Of a DNA stretch of 64,000 nucleotides, positions 1 to 8,556 are shown piece by piece (within the stretch, counting starts at the first letter, position 1; each line of letters begins with the position of its first letter). This DNA is from Bin80 sp965207565. GTDB lineage: Bacteria; Bacteroidota; Rhodothermia; Rhodothermales; Bin80. Location of the stretch: the NCBI GenBank assembly GCA_965207565.1, contig CBDBMQ010000033.1:62001-126000 (forward strand). The letters run 5' to 3'. The notes below the pieces were generated by a model. That model saw only the letters and a program-made list of their open reading frames with translations. It had not been told where the DNA came from and did no database searches. The translations under genes and the position numbers were made by a program.

Positions 1-77
1 CGTAGTATCTTGCATGAAAATGTCAGTTTTGGTTCATCCAAAATTAAACACTTCCACGCAAATGGGGACAGAACCAA

Positions 78-260
78 ATGATTATTACCCAGAATGGGAA
101 TCTAATTCGGCAAGCTGTAAGCAAAATTTCGGTGATTGGGCGGACTACGCAAGGCGTTCGACTCATTCGACTACGAGAAGATGATATAATCGCTGATGTC
201 ACACGCGTCATTTTGGAAGACGAAGAAGCAGATAAGGACGCTTTACCGAGCAAGGACTGA
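78..260 (+). pseudogene. gyrA: DNA gyrase subunit A, 3' remnant
   Basis: The 60 residues match the last blade of the GyrA C-terminal beta-pinwheel (LIRQAVSKISVIGRTTQGVRLIRL) followed by an acidic tail, which is typical of a GyrA C-terminus. The frame is open only from base 48, after a TAA at 45-47, and the ten codons before the Met do not look like GyrA. The break falls where the pattern 'DDLMIIT' would be expected. The N-terminal catalytic domain and the other blades are absent, so this is a scrap left by a rearrangement or partial duplication and not a working gyrase. It converges on the giant gene that ends 14 bases later. Confidence 0.75.
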
Positions 261-273
261 TGTCTGGTGCCAT

Positions 274-3200
274 CTAATACCGGAGCGATCCCCGCACATT
301 CACTCCGATGTCTCCCAGCACAGCTGCGCGGCCGTGCGCCAAACCAAAGACCGAGAACGTCAACCATTCCGATGGATGGAGTTCGCCACCCAACCGGTAC
401 ATCACTCCCTGATGCAACTGAGTCACCCCCATGACGGACCGGGCGGTGCCATCTTTCCACGGAACGCCGTATCCCAACTCCAACTCGGTCCGCTGCGCGT
501 CTGCCCCGAGCGGCACCGCATCCAAGATCGTCTGCTGACCGTACATCGACATCCCCTGACCCCGTCCCCACGATGGCCGCACACGCACCATCAACCCCTC
601 CGACCGACTGCCCACTTGCAGGGACCCCGAGAGTCCCCACTCTGTGAATCCGTCGGCCGTATGCATCACCAGCCCCTGTGTCCGCACATCCCCCTTCAGG
701 CGCCATGCCGGATAATCAACCCGGATCCCCCCGCCAAACTCCAACCCCACCCCCGTCTCCGCACTTCCCCCATCGCTCCGCACATTCGCCTCCACAAATG
801 GACGAAGCCCGTCGCTGATCTTTACATTCGCCTCCACACCTGCCCGGACCCGGTACACCTCTGCCGTCACCTCATGATCCGTTATCTCTGCATCCGTCAC
901 CAGGACATCTCCATGGTAGTTCAGTCCGATCGTGCCCGTTGACACCAATCTCCCTCGAACCCCCATTGCTCCAAACCTGGACACCAGATCCCCTTTCAAC
1001 TCCAGCACCTCTGCCTGCCCGCGACCCGCGCCTGCGCTCAACCATACATCCCAGCCTGCACGCGCATACGACACATACGGATAGACGCCCGTCAACCCTG
1101 CGGTGATCTCTCCAGACTGCTGCACCACCTCAAACGATCCCTCTCCCTGACTGTGGGCCAGAAGTACCCCCGCCAGCCAACCTCCCCGCCAGCGGTAGTC
1201 CGCCCCCAGCATCCCCGTGGTCACCTCTCCACGGAGCGTCAACGCATCGTCATCCCGTCCATTGAACTGACGGAATGCTCCCCGTCCCCAGACGCTGAAC
1301 GATCCACTGTACGAAGTCGCAGACATGCGGCAACCCGCCAATAGTTCGCCCAGGGACGGATCCCATGAGGAGGCCGAGTACCAGAGCCTGGCCATCTCTG
1401 CGCGGTCGGCCGCCCCACACGCGGCACCATCCGCCCCGGAGCGGAACCGCTCCCCCAATGCCTCCACCACCTGCACCGACGACGTCCGTACAAACCGCGC
1501 CGCATACGCCTCCAGTACCTCTTCACTCACCGTGGTGGACTCCTGGATCGTCGCCACCCCCACCGCCTTCGCAATCTCTGCATGCTTCGACGACTCCAGA
1601 TGCACCGTGAACGTCTCCTCGCGCCAATCCAATCCGTCTTTCAAGAGCGGTACCGCAATCATCGCTTCCACTGTTCCCGGTGCCATCGTGACCACCCCCG
1701 AGGAGGCTTCATAGTCTTCACCTGCCTTGGCGGTCCCATCGCGCGTCCGGTATGCTGCCGAGATCATCTGACGCTGCGGATGCGACAGCAAGACCCGGAA
1801 CCGGACCATGCCCTCTTCTTCCAGCACCAGCGCATCCTCCACCCGAAGGATCGCGCTCGCACCATCATCATCCAGGATCGTCCCCGTCCCCGTTTCACGT
1901 GCAATGATGGCATTGCGAGGCTTTGACAGGGTCACCATAAACGACTCATGCTCTTCCGGGAATTCATCATTGATCACCTCAATCTCAATCACGCCCCGGG
2001 TTGCACCCGGATCAAAGATTACAATCCCCCGCGAGGTCACATAGTCCAGGCCCGCCTCTGCCGTGCCAGCCGTGCTTGTATATTGCACCATCACCACCTG
2101 ATCCACGGGACGACTGAGTTCAATGGGCAGTTGGATCGCCTCTGCATGTTCCAATGCCTGTTCATCGTAGAGGGTGATCGTGAGCGGCCCCGGCCGCTCA
2201 TCGTTGTCCATGATCGTCACCGTGATATCTGTTGTCACCCCGTCATAGCCCCCGCCCGATGCTGTAACATTTAAGCCGACCGTTTCATCTGCATAATCCT
2301 CGTCGTCCTCGACTGCCGTTAAGGTCACGGTCTTAGGGGTATTCCAATCCGCGGCCGTAAACGTGAGCGAGGGTTTGTCTAATGTCAGATCTGTTCCCGC
2401 GTGCCCGGTGAAAGTGAGCGTCACGGGGCCCGGTGGCGATGCGGATAGATGAACCAGGAGCGGGCGCGTACCCCCTTCTTCCATCTGCACTGTCTCCGGG
2501 GCCACGAGCGCCGCCGCATCGTTGTCCGTGATCGTCACTGTGATATCGGTCGTCACCCCGGCGTGGCCGCCTCCAGATGCTGTGAGTGTCAATGTTTCTG
2601 TATCGTCCGCAAAATCATCATCCTCTGCCGCCGTTAAGGTCACCGTCTTGGGAGTGTCCCAATCCGAGGTTGTAAACACGAGCGAAGGTTTGTCCAATGT
2701 TAGGTCCATGTGTCCGGTAAAGGTCACCGTCACCGTGCCCGATGGCTGGGCAGATAGACGAACCATCAGCGGATGTGTCCCTCCTTCTTCCATCCTCACA
2801 TCCTTAGCAACCACGATCCCCGGCGTATCGTTATCCGCGATGGTTACCGATATTGTTTCTGAGATCCCGGTGTAGTCGACACTACCACTTGCTGTCAAGG
2901 TGACCTCTACCTGATCATTTACAACATCCGCATCGTCCGCGGCGCGCAAGCTCACCTGCTGCGTCTCATTCCAGTTTTCTGGAGTAAAGACTTGAGTGAT
3001 CGGAATCAGGGCCAAGTCGGTTCCTGAAGGCCAGGTCATCATCACTTTGACCTCGCCCAATGGCTCCGAGGTCAGCGAGATCCCGAACGAGGTCTCTCCC
3101 CCCTCCGTGACCGATACAGACGGGGGTGCGTTCACCCCTGCCTCATCGTCGTCGGTGATCGTTATCTCCACCGGCTCCCCCTTGGCCAGACCGGACGGCA

Positions 3201-6200
3201 GGACACCAAGTGCCACCGTGAAGGTCTCAACCTGCTCTGCAACATTATCCTGAACCGCCGAGACCACATAGGTCCCGCTCCTCTCTCCCGATTCAATCTC
3301 TATCTGGGTTGGAGGCAATGCCTCGTAATCCTGGGCATCCGCGGTGCCACCCGTCAGTGTCAATGGAATCTCCACATCGGTGTCCAGCGCCTCGGACAAC
3401 GTTGCCGTCACCGTGACACCATTCCCCTCATCCACGGGATTGGGAGATGCCGACAGAACTACCGTCACCGCTGTCGGCGACGTAATATCCCGGATGGTTA
3501 CGAACTGGGAAGACTCTCTGCCCGGCACCAGAAGCGCCGGGGGGAGACCTCCCAACGCGACGATAAAGGTCTCATCGTCCATGTCTGCATCCGTGAGTGT
3601 CTGGATTTGCCCGGATCCCTGCGTTTCACCACTGGAAATCGGTATACCCGGAAGCGGCCTGTAATCGCCAGACTCCGGTGGATGACCCGTCTCATCGTTA
3701 TACATCAATGGAACCACGACATCGGTTTCCAACACGCCCGTCAGCCTTGCCGTGATCGTCACCGACTTGCCTTCGTCCACCGGATTTGGAGATGCGGACA
3801 GCGTCACTTCCACCGGAGGTGGCGGGTCATTGTCTACAATCGTGATCTCCACCGAGGAAGGACTGCCAAGCTCTACCCCCGAAGGCAATGCATCAATGAT
3901 GGCGACCGTGAACCGCTCATCCCCCTCCGAAACATCATCATCCCGGATGTCAATCGTCCCCGACCCGGTCCAGGATCCCCCGGCGATCGTGATACTTGGA
4001 AGAGGGCCATAATCGCCCGGCTCCGTCGGCGGCTCGCCCGAAATATCCCTCAACTCAATCGTCACCGCATCCGACAATGCCTCCGACAACGTTGCCGTGA
4101 TGGTGACCGACTCGCCTTCGTCCACCGGGTTCGGAGATGCCGACAAACTCACCGTCACCGGAGTGTCCAGGGCATCATCATTATCTACAATCGTCAGCGT
4201 ATGTGTACCCGGACTCCCCACTGTATACCCTGTGCCACTTTCCAACGTCAAAATGACCGTCTCGTTGCTCTCCTTCACATCGTCATCGGTAATCCCGATC
4301 GGAATATTCACCGAAGTCCGACCAGTTGCCACGGAGATCACCCTGGAACCAGTAATGCTGTAGTCTGCGTTTTCGGTCGCCGTACCGCCCGTGCCGTACG
4401 TCAACGTGAACGGTACCGCGGGCGCAGGATTGATCCTGACGGCCACATGGTGCGTCCCCTCGTTTTCGGGGGCCTTGGACGAAGACGAAGCAAAGCTCAC
4501 CTGCGGCTTCTCATCATTGTCCGTGATCGTCAGCGTATGCACGTTCGCACTTCCCACCGTGTACTCCGTGCCGTCGGTCAGCGTCAGGATAACCGTCTCG
4601 TCAGGCTCGTCCTCGGTGTCATCGGTAATCACAATCGGAATATTCACCGAGGTTGCACCAGCGGACACGGAGATCGTCCCGGAGCCAGTAATGCTGTAGT
4701 CTGCGTTTTCGATTGCCGTACCGCCCAGCGTGTAGTTCAATGTCAAAGGTGCCGTGGGCGCAGAGCTGATCACGACTGCCACATGGTACGTGCCATCATC
4801 TTCGTCCACGCTGCCTGCCGCCGAAGCAAAGTTCACCTGCGGCATATCATTGTCCGTGATCGTCAGCGTGTGCACGTTCGTGCTTCCCACTGTGTATCCC
4901 GTACCGCTGGTCAGCGTCAGTGTGACCGTTTCGTCACCCTCGTTCTCGGTGTCCTCAATAATCCCGACCGGGATCTTCGCCGAGGACGCATTCGCGGCCA
5001 CGGAGATCGTCCCAGAGCCAGTAATGCTATAGTCTGCGTTTTCGATCGCCGTACCACCCAGCGTATAGCTCAATGTGAGGGTTGCCCCAGGTGCAGGACT
5101 GAGGCTGACTTCCACATCGCGCGTACCACCATCTTCGCCCACACTGCCTGCCGCCGAAGCAAAGTTCACCTGCGGCATACCATCATTGTCCGTAATCGTC
5201 AGCGTGTGTTCGCTCGGATTTCCCAGGTTGTATCCCGTGCCACTTGCCAGCGTCAGGATGATGGTTTCGGCATCATCGTCTACATTGTCATCGGTAATCT
5301 TGACCGGGATATGCACCGAGGTCAAACCAGCGGTCACAGAAACCGTCCCTGAGCCAGTAATGCTGTAGTCTGCGTTTTCGGTCGCCGTACCACCCAGCGT
5401 GTAGTTCAACGTGAGGTCTGATCCAGGTGCAGGACTGAGGCTGAGGTCCACATTGTGCGTACCATCATCTTCGTCCACACTGTCCGTAGATAAATCGAAA
5501 TTAACCTCCGGCGTATCATTGTCCGTGATCGTTACCTCCACCTTTTTCGGATCCCATGCGACCATTTGGAATGCCAAGCTATTCTCATCAATCGCCACGG
5601 TGAATGTCTCATGGTCCTCTTCTATCGTATCATGATAGGTCCAAATCGTACCGGTACCCGACCTTGCATGCGCTTTGATTGTGATTGAAGTTAACGAGGC
5701 ATAGTCTTTATGATTGACGGCCGTGTCAGTGAGAGGATTGGGGTAGATCAACGGCACCGTTACATCACTGTACTGCCCGTTCGTAACATTTGCCATAATC
5801 GTCACCGGCTGGCCTTCTTCCACCGGGTTCGGAGATGCCGATAGCCTGACCACGAAGGGTGCCAGGATTATCAATTTAGCACATAGACAGTGTCCATGGG
5901 AATGTACAGGTTCCCACGGTGTTGTTCCCGTCAGATGTATATGGCTATATGGCGGCTCTATGTTATCCCGCCCCCAGCTAGTTTTGAACGTAAACGGCTT
6001 GGATGCCGTCTCCCCCTTCGAGATCGTGATGAACTTCGTTCCTTTCGTTCCTGTGACGTTATCAAATATGTCGGGAGAAATATATCCAGAAATAACATCG
6101 AACGTGACTGAAACTGTAATATCGTCATTATGCGCTTGTTCAACCGTTGCCTTCACGGTCGTCGAGGCTCCTGCCCTCACCTCCCCCGGCGAAATCTCCA

Positions 6201-7278
6201 AACATACCTTCGGATTAGTATTGTCCTTATTTATCGCCGCCAGTTCTTTCTGATCCCCCGAGACGACGACTTTTTCTTTCAATTTTCTTTCATCAATCGC
6301 CACCGTAAACCGCTTGTTGTCGGCATCTGTATCATCCTCACGCATCTGGATCTCGGTTGTAGCGGATTTCGTACCCCGGGGGATTGAAGTATGACGCACT
6401 GCGTCATGATCCTCACCTCTATCAGATGTACCTTTCTTAAATTTGAGCGGAACATCTCCGGTTATTGATCGGGTAAACGGCCTCAAAGGCATCACCATCA
6501 ACTTACGCCTTTCCCCCTCCTGAACCTCCAATTGTTCAGCTGACAAGTTCACCGGTACAGGACTCGTGTCCAAGATCCTTACATTGATGGAGATGGATTC
6601 CTTGATGCCACCTCCCGATGCCCTAAATGTTAGCTTCACCTCTTCATCCGTATCATCGGCATCCTGTTTCACATCCACGGTAATCGTCTGCTCCACATTC
6701 CAGTTCGAGTCATCAAACGTCAGTTGCGTTGGGCTCACTGCTAAGTCTGTATTTTCATACCCCGTGATGATCCCCGTCATCTCGCCTGAAGGCGGCTCAC
6801 CGAGGGTGATCGTAAATGTGTTTGAATACCCTTCCAAAACCGTCAACGAATTCCGGGCATCCCCGAGTACATGTTGTGAATTTCCCGATCGGTCTACTAC
6901 AAATCCATCTGCATTGGTAGACGGCTCTGAGGCACCAGTACTTGAATCCCACAGAGGAGCAAGTGGACGGATCGTATGGGGGAAGAATATTCTTCGGGGC
7001 AGTTCTGCTCCGTTCATGCTAATAGCCTCAAATGGAGGATTTGCTTCGCTCTGCTCATCAGAAAGCATAAGACGATAGCTTACAACTTCCTGCTCACTCG
7101 TTTCAAGAGCCTGCAAATTCGAATTAGACAACGCCTGGGGGGGAACGCCGGTGTGGATTTCTGGCGTTTGCGCCTGCCCAACGGCGACAGCAGGCAAAAA
7201 CAATCCCCCGAAACCAATGAGGATCAAGGCATGCTTGGCACGGGCTGTAAGGCCGCTGCCCTTGTCATACTCCCCCAT
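274..7278 (-). CDS. giant Calx-beta repeat protein with C-terminal autotransporter-like beta-barrel
   Basis: About 2334 residues. I choose the ATG at 7278 because AGGAAAAG lies just upstream; an ATG 12 codons earlier has no such site. A signal peptide follows (hydrophobic ALILIGFGGLFLPAVAVG). A long series of Calx-beta and related immunoglobulin-like domains fills roughly residues 150-1900, with the hallmark TITDNDxP(Q/E)V junctions and acidic calcium-binding-type loops. Four neighbouring units near residues 590-1040 are almost identical and repeat every 112 residues (336 bp). From about residue 1925 a barrel-like region rich in alternating aromatic and Gly residues ends in RGSLRY, as in type V autotransporter translocators. 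Likely a cell-surface or secreted adhesin. No catalytic domain was recognised. Repeat homogeneity suggests recombination among units. Confidence 0.85.
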   Translation of the reverse strand: MGEYDKGSGLTARAKHALILIGFGGLFLPAVAVGQAQTPEIHTGVPPQALSNSNLQALETSEQEVVSYRLMLSDEQSEANPPFEAISMNGAELPRRIFFPHTIRPLAPLWDSSTGASEPSTNADGFVVDRSGNSQHVLGDARNSLTVLEGYSNTFTITLGEPPSGEMTGIITGYENTDLAVSPTQLTFDDSNWNVEQTITVDVKQDADDTDEEVKLTFRASGGGIKESISINVRILDTSPVPVNLSAEQLEVQEGERRKLMVMPLRPFTRSITGDVPLKFKKGTSDRGEDHDAVRHTSIPRGTKSATTEIQMREDDTDADNKRFTVAIDERKLKEKVVVSGDQKELAAINKDNTNPKVCLEISPGEVRAGASTTVKATVEQAHNDDITVSVTFDVISGYISPDIFDNVTGTKGTKFITISKGETASKPFTFKTSWGRDNIEPPYSHIHLTGTTPWEPVHSHGHCLCAKLIILAPFVVRLSASPNPVEEGQPVTIMANVTNGQYSDVTVPLIYPNPLTDTAVNHKDYASLTSITIKAHARSGTGTIWTYHDTIEEDHETFTVAIDENSLAFQMVAWDPKKVEVTITDNDTPEVNFDLSTDSVDEDDGTHNVDLSLSPAPGSDLTLNYTLGGTATENADYSITGSGTVSVTAGLTSVHIPVKITDDNVDDDAETIILTLASGTGYNLGNPSEHTLTITDNDGMPQVNFASAAGSVGEDGGTRDVEVSLSPAPGATLTLSYTLGGTAIENADYSITGSGTISVAANASSAKIPVGIIEDTENEGDETVTLTLTSGTGYTVGSTNVHTLTITDNDMPQVNFASAAGSVDEDDGTYHVAVVISSAPTAPLTLNYTLGGTAIENADYSITGSGTISVSAGATSVNIPIVITDDTEDEPDETVILTLTDGTEYTVGSANVHTLTITDNDEKPQVSFASSSSKAPENEGTHHVAVRINPAPAVPFTLTYGTGGTATENADYSITGSRVISVATGRTSVNIPIGITDDDVKESNETVILTLESGTGYTVGSPGTHTLTIVDNDDALDTPVTVSLSASPNPVDEGESVTITATLSEALSDAVTIELRDISGEPPTEPGDYGPLPSITIAGGSWTGSGTIDIRDDDVSEGDERFTVAIIDALPSGVELGSPSSVEITIVDNDPPPPVEVTLSASPNPVDEGKSVTITARLTGVLETDVVVPLMYNDETGHPPESGDYRPLPGIPISSGETQGSGQIQTLTDADMDDETFIVALGGLPPALLVPGRESSQFVTIRDITSPTAVTVVLSASPNPVDEGNGVTVTATLSEALDTDVEIPLTLTGGTADAQDYEALPPTQIEIESGERSGTYVVSAVQDNVAEQVETFTVALGVLPSGLAKGEPVEITITDDDEAGVNAPPSVSVTEGGETSFGISLTSEPLGEVKVMMTWPSGTDLALIPITQVFTPENWNETQQVSLRAADDADVVNDQVEVTLTASGSVDYTGISETISVTIADNDTPGIVVAKDVRMEEGGTHPLMVRLSAQPSGTVTVTFTGHMDLTLDKPSLVFTTSDWDTPKTVTLTAAEDDDFADDTETLTLTASGGGHAGVTTDITVTITDNDAAALVAPETVQMEEGGTRPLLVHLSASPPGPVTLTFTGHAGTDLTLDKPSLTFTAADWNTPKTVTLTAVEDDEDYADETVGLNVTASGGGYDGVTTDITVTIMDNDERPGPLTITLYDEQALEHAEAIQLPIELSRPVDQVVMVQYTSTAGTAEAGLDYVTSRGIVIFDPGATRGVIEIEVINDEFPEEHESFMVTLSKPRNAIIARETGTGTILDDDGASAILRVEDALVLEEEGMVRFRVLLSHPQRQMISAAYRTRDGTAKAGEDYEASSGVVTMAPGTVEAMIAVPLLKDGLDWREETFTVHLESSKHAEIAKAVGVATIQESTTVSEEVLEAYAARFVRTSSVQVVEALGERFRSGADGAACGAADRAEMARLWYSASSWDPSLGELLAGCRMSATSYSGSFSVWGRGAFRQFNGRDDDALTLRGEVTTGMLGADYRWRGGWLAGVLLAHSQGEGSFEVVQQSGEITAGLTGVYPYVSYARAGWDVWLSAGAGRGQAEVLELKGDLVSRFGAMGVRGRLVSTGTIGLNYHGDVLVTDAEITDHEVTAEVYRVRAGVEANVKISDGLRPFVEANVRSDGGSAETGVGLEFGGGIRVDYPAWRLKGDVRTQGLVMHTADGFTEWGLSGSLQVGSRSEGLMVRVRPSWGRGQGMSMYGQQTILDAVPLGADAQRTELELGYGVPWKDGTARSVMGVTQLHQGVMYRLGGELHPSEWLTFSVFGLAHGRAAVLGDIGVNVRGSLRY
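4330..5510 (-). repeat. near-identical tandem Calx-beta units, 336-bp period
   Basis: Within the giant gene the block around 'gccagtaatgctgtagtctg' recurs at about 4342, 4684, 5018 and 5354, with surrounding sequence strongly conserved at a period near 336 bp (112 codons). The units encode the Calx-beta core with the NADYSITGSG motif. High similarity at DNA level implies recent duplication or gene conversion. Confidence 0.8.
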
Positions 7279-7406
7279 TACTCTTTTCCTACGATTCGTG
7301 CCATTCTGGATCAAAAAGTGTCTAACGGCAATTAAAATTTGGGGGCTTATACATGTGAGTAATCCATCTGTTTTGTAGTTCCACCCGAAGAAGAGACGCT
7401 CATTTT

Positions 7407-7577
7407 TTACCGATTCTTGATTGATCCTGGTGAAGCTTTCAGAATTGCCTTCGCAATTTCATCTGCTGAATAAGGAATTGACCGCTGTATGTGCGCTATG
7501 TCCTTTTCAGGACGCCCCCGGGGCTTGGATGCCTTCTTGGGCGAAATGGGTGGTTTGTGTGTGCGTTTGTCTTTCAT
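7407..7577 (-). CDS. small basic protein beside the IS1595 relic
   Basis: A 56-residue protein with a Lys/Arg-rich N-terminus, a KPRGRPEK AT-hook-like stretch and a YSADEIAKAILKASP tail. Small proteins of this shape (GRPxK plus an 'xxIAKAI' helix) are, to my knowledge, often found next to IS1595-type transposases; I cannot verify this here. I start at the internal Met at 7577 because the upstream extension of the frame overlaps the transposase relic. Its function is unknown; it may be an accessory gene of the element or a host passenger. Confidence 0.45.
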   Translation of the reverse strand: MKDKRTHKPPISPKKASKPRGRPEKDIAHIQRSIPYSADEIAKAILKASPGSIKNR

Positions 7578-7584
7578 AGTCTGA

Positions 7585-7988
7585 TTAAAATAACTGAGGA
7601 AGCATTCTTTTCCCGTGTACGGACCAGTCATGATCGGCAATAGTAGGGCTACGCCCCTTGAAATAGTCGTCTATTGACCATAACTGCATCCGAGGGAACT
7701 GATTTTGATCAATAGATATTTTGCCGGTTTCCAGAATATAAATCGCTATTGCCCAAATTTGGCAACTCAATTTGGTATCCTGCATGGCAGTTCCTATGCG
7801 TACGCTGAAAAACTTCTTGCACTTACGATTCCTGCAACGATAGGGCATAGTAGGATGGGACGTTCCTGCCTGTACATTTTTGCACTGTCAGTGTGGGCAG
7901 GTGGGTTCGTTTCCCCAGCGCTTATTTGCAAACCATGCCTCCGCAGTTGCATCATCGGGGAACATCTTCATCAATTTAACCCATGAGA
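7585..7988 (-). pseudogene. IS1595-family transposase, N-terminal relic
   Basis: Read on the minus strand, the frame gives KLMKMFPDDATAEAWF, then RWGNEPTCPH, an in-frame TGA (7888-7890), then QCKNVQAG and MPYRCRNRKCKKFFSVRIGTAMQD. This is the N-terminal zinc-ribbon and start of the IS1595-type transposase; the TGA sits where the family has Cys (CPHC), so one base change explains it. After 'WAIAIYI' the similarity breaks down and the DDE catalytic part is missing. The element is therefore dead through both a stop and an internal deletion. Element ends were not found. Confidence 0.75.
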
Positions 7989-8165
7989 GCCCCCTTATAA
8001 AAGACGAGAATCCGTACGGGAGGGGCTAAAAACAGAAAACAAACTGACTATCATAGCTCGAGATCATCCCTGTCAGGGGTACAAAGTCCGGTTTTGAGAG
8101 AATTATCAGATCTTGTAGGTATGTCAAAAGGGACGAATGGTTTATTGGTCGGCTTAGCATGAACT

Positions 8166-8183
8166 TTTGCAAGTTCTTGCAAA
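8166..8183. promoter_or_regulatory. palindrome upstream of the toxin gene (outer)
   Basis: Perfect inverted repeat TTTGCAAG-TT-CTTGCAAA, 8-bp arms. It lies 23 bp before the first in-frame codon of the toxin and next to a second palindrome, the usual arrangement for an autoregulated toxin-antitoxin operator. It also resembles the GCAAAA motifs seen near 31.4 and 40.7 kb, so a repeat-end origin is possible. Confidence 0.5.
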
Positions 8184-8189
8184 GACGAG

Positions 8190-8214
8190 AAACGTTACGT
8201 GTTAGGTAACGTTT
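8190..8214. promoter_or_regulatory. palindrome overlapping the toxin start (inner)
   Basis: Perfect inverted repeat AAACGTTAC-GTGTTAG-GTAACGTTT with 9-bp arms and a 7-nt spacer. Outer flanks CGAGA (8186-8190) and TCTCG (8218-8222) extend it imperfectly. The right arm is also the first three codons of the toxin frame. HTH antitoxins of the HigA type commonly repress by binding such a site. Confidence 0.6.
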
Positions 8215-8535
8215 AAGTCTCGCAGGCTCGAAAAGAAATTTACGCGACAAGGTGGCCTCAGAAAAGCCTATGGAGCCCAAAATGAGAGAGCCATAAGTAA
8301 CCGTATAAGTCTCTTAGTTGGAGCATCCAACCTATCGGAGGTGCCAACGATGCCTCCGGTGCGAAGACACCAACTCACTGGAGGGCAAAAGGGGCAATTT
8401 GCAATAGATCTGGTCCAACCATATCGCCTTATCTTTAAACCCGACCACGAACCGGTTCCACGAAAGGATGATGGGGGAATAGACCTAAACCAGGTTACAG
8501 CAATAAAGATTATAGATGTAAAAGACTATCACTAA
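8206..8535 (+). CDS. HigB-like (RelE/ParE superfamily) toxin, start codon unclear
   Basis: The frame reads VTFKSRRLEKKF at the left end and ends with RHQLTGGQKGQFAIDL, YRLIFKPDHEPVPRKDDGGI and VTAIKIIDVKDYH, the full profile of a HigB-type killer protein of about 109 residues. The first codon after the in-frame TAG (8203-8205) is GTA, and no ATG, GTG or TTG precedes the conserved N-terminus. The first ATG, at 8350, would remove almost half the protein. Either the start codon was lost, or an unusual start is used. The gene lies 21 bp before the HigA-like antitoxin, the HigBA order. The family cleaves mRNA on ribosomes. Confidence 0.7.
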   Translation, partial: VTFKSRRLEKKFTRQGGLRKAYGAQNERAISNRISLLVGASNLSEVPTMPPVRRHQLTGGQKGQFAIDLVQPYRLIFKPDHEPVPRKDDGGIDLNQVTAIKIIDVKDYH

Positions 8536-8556
8536 CCTAAAGGCCAATACAGACAA

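Noticed and set aside
3607..5352. A 581-codon open frame antisense to the Calx-beta gene
   Set aside because: It mirrors the repeated units on the other strand, has a repetitive Arg/His-rich product and no recognisable domain; open only because of the base composition of the repeats.
4330..5510. A CRISPR-like array in the 336-bp repeats
   Set aside because: The repeats are long, in frame and encode Calx-beta domains; there are no short repeats with unique spacers. No CRISPR array was seen anywhere in the window.
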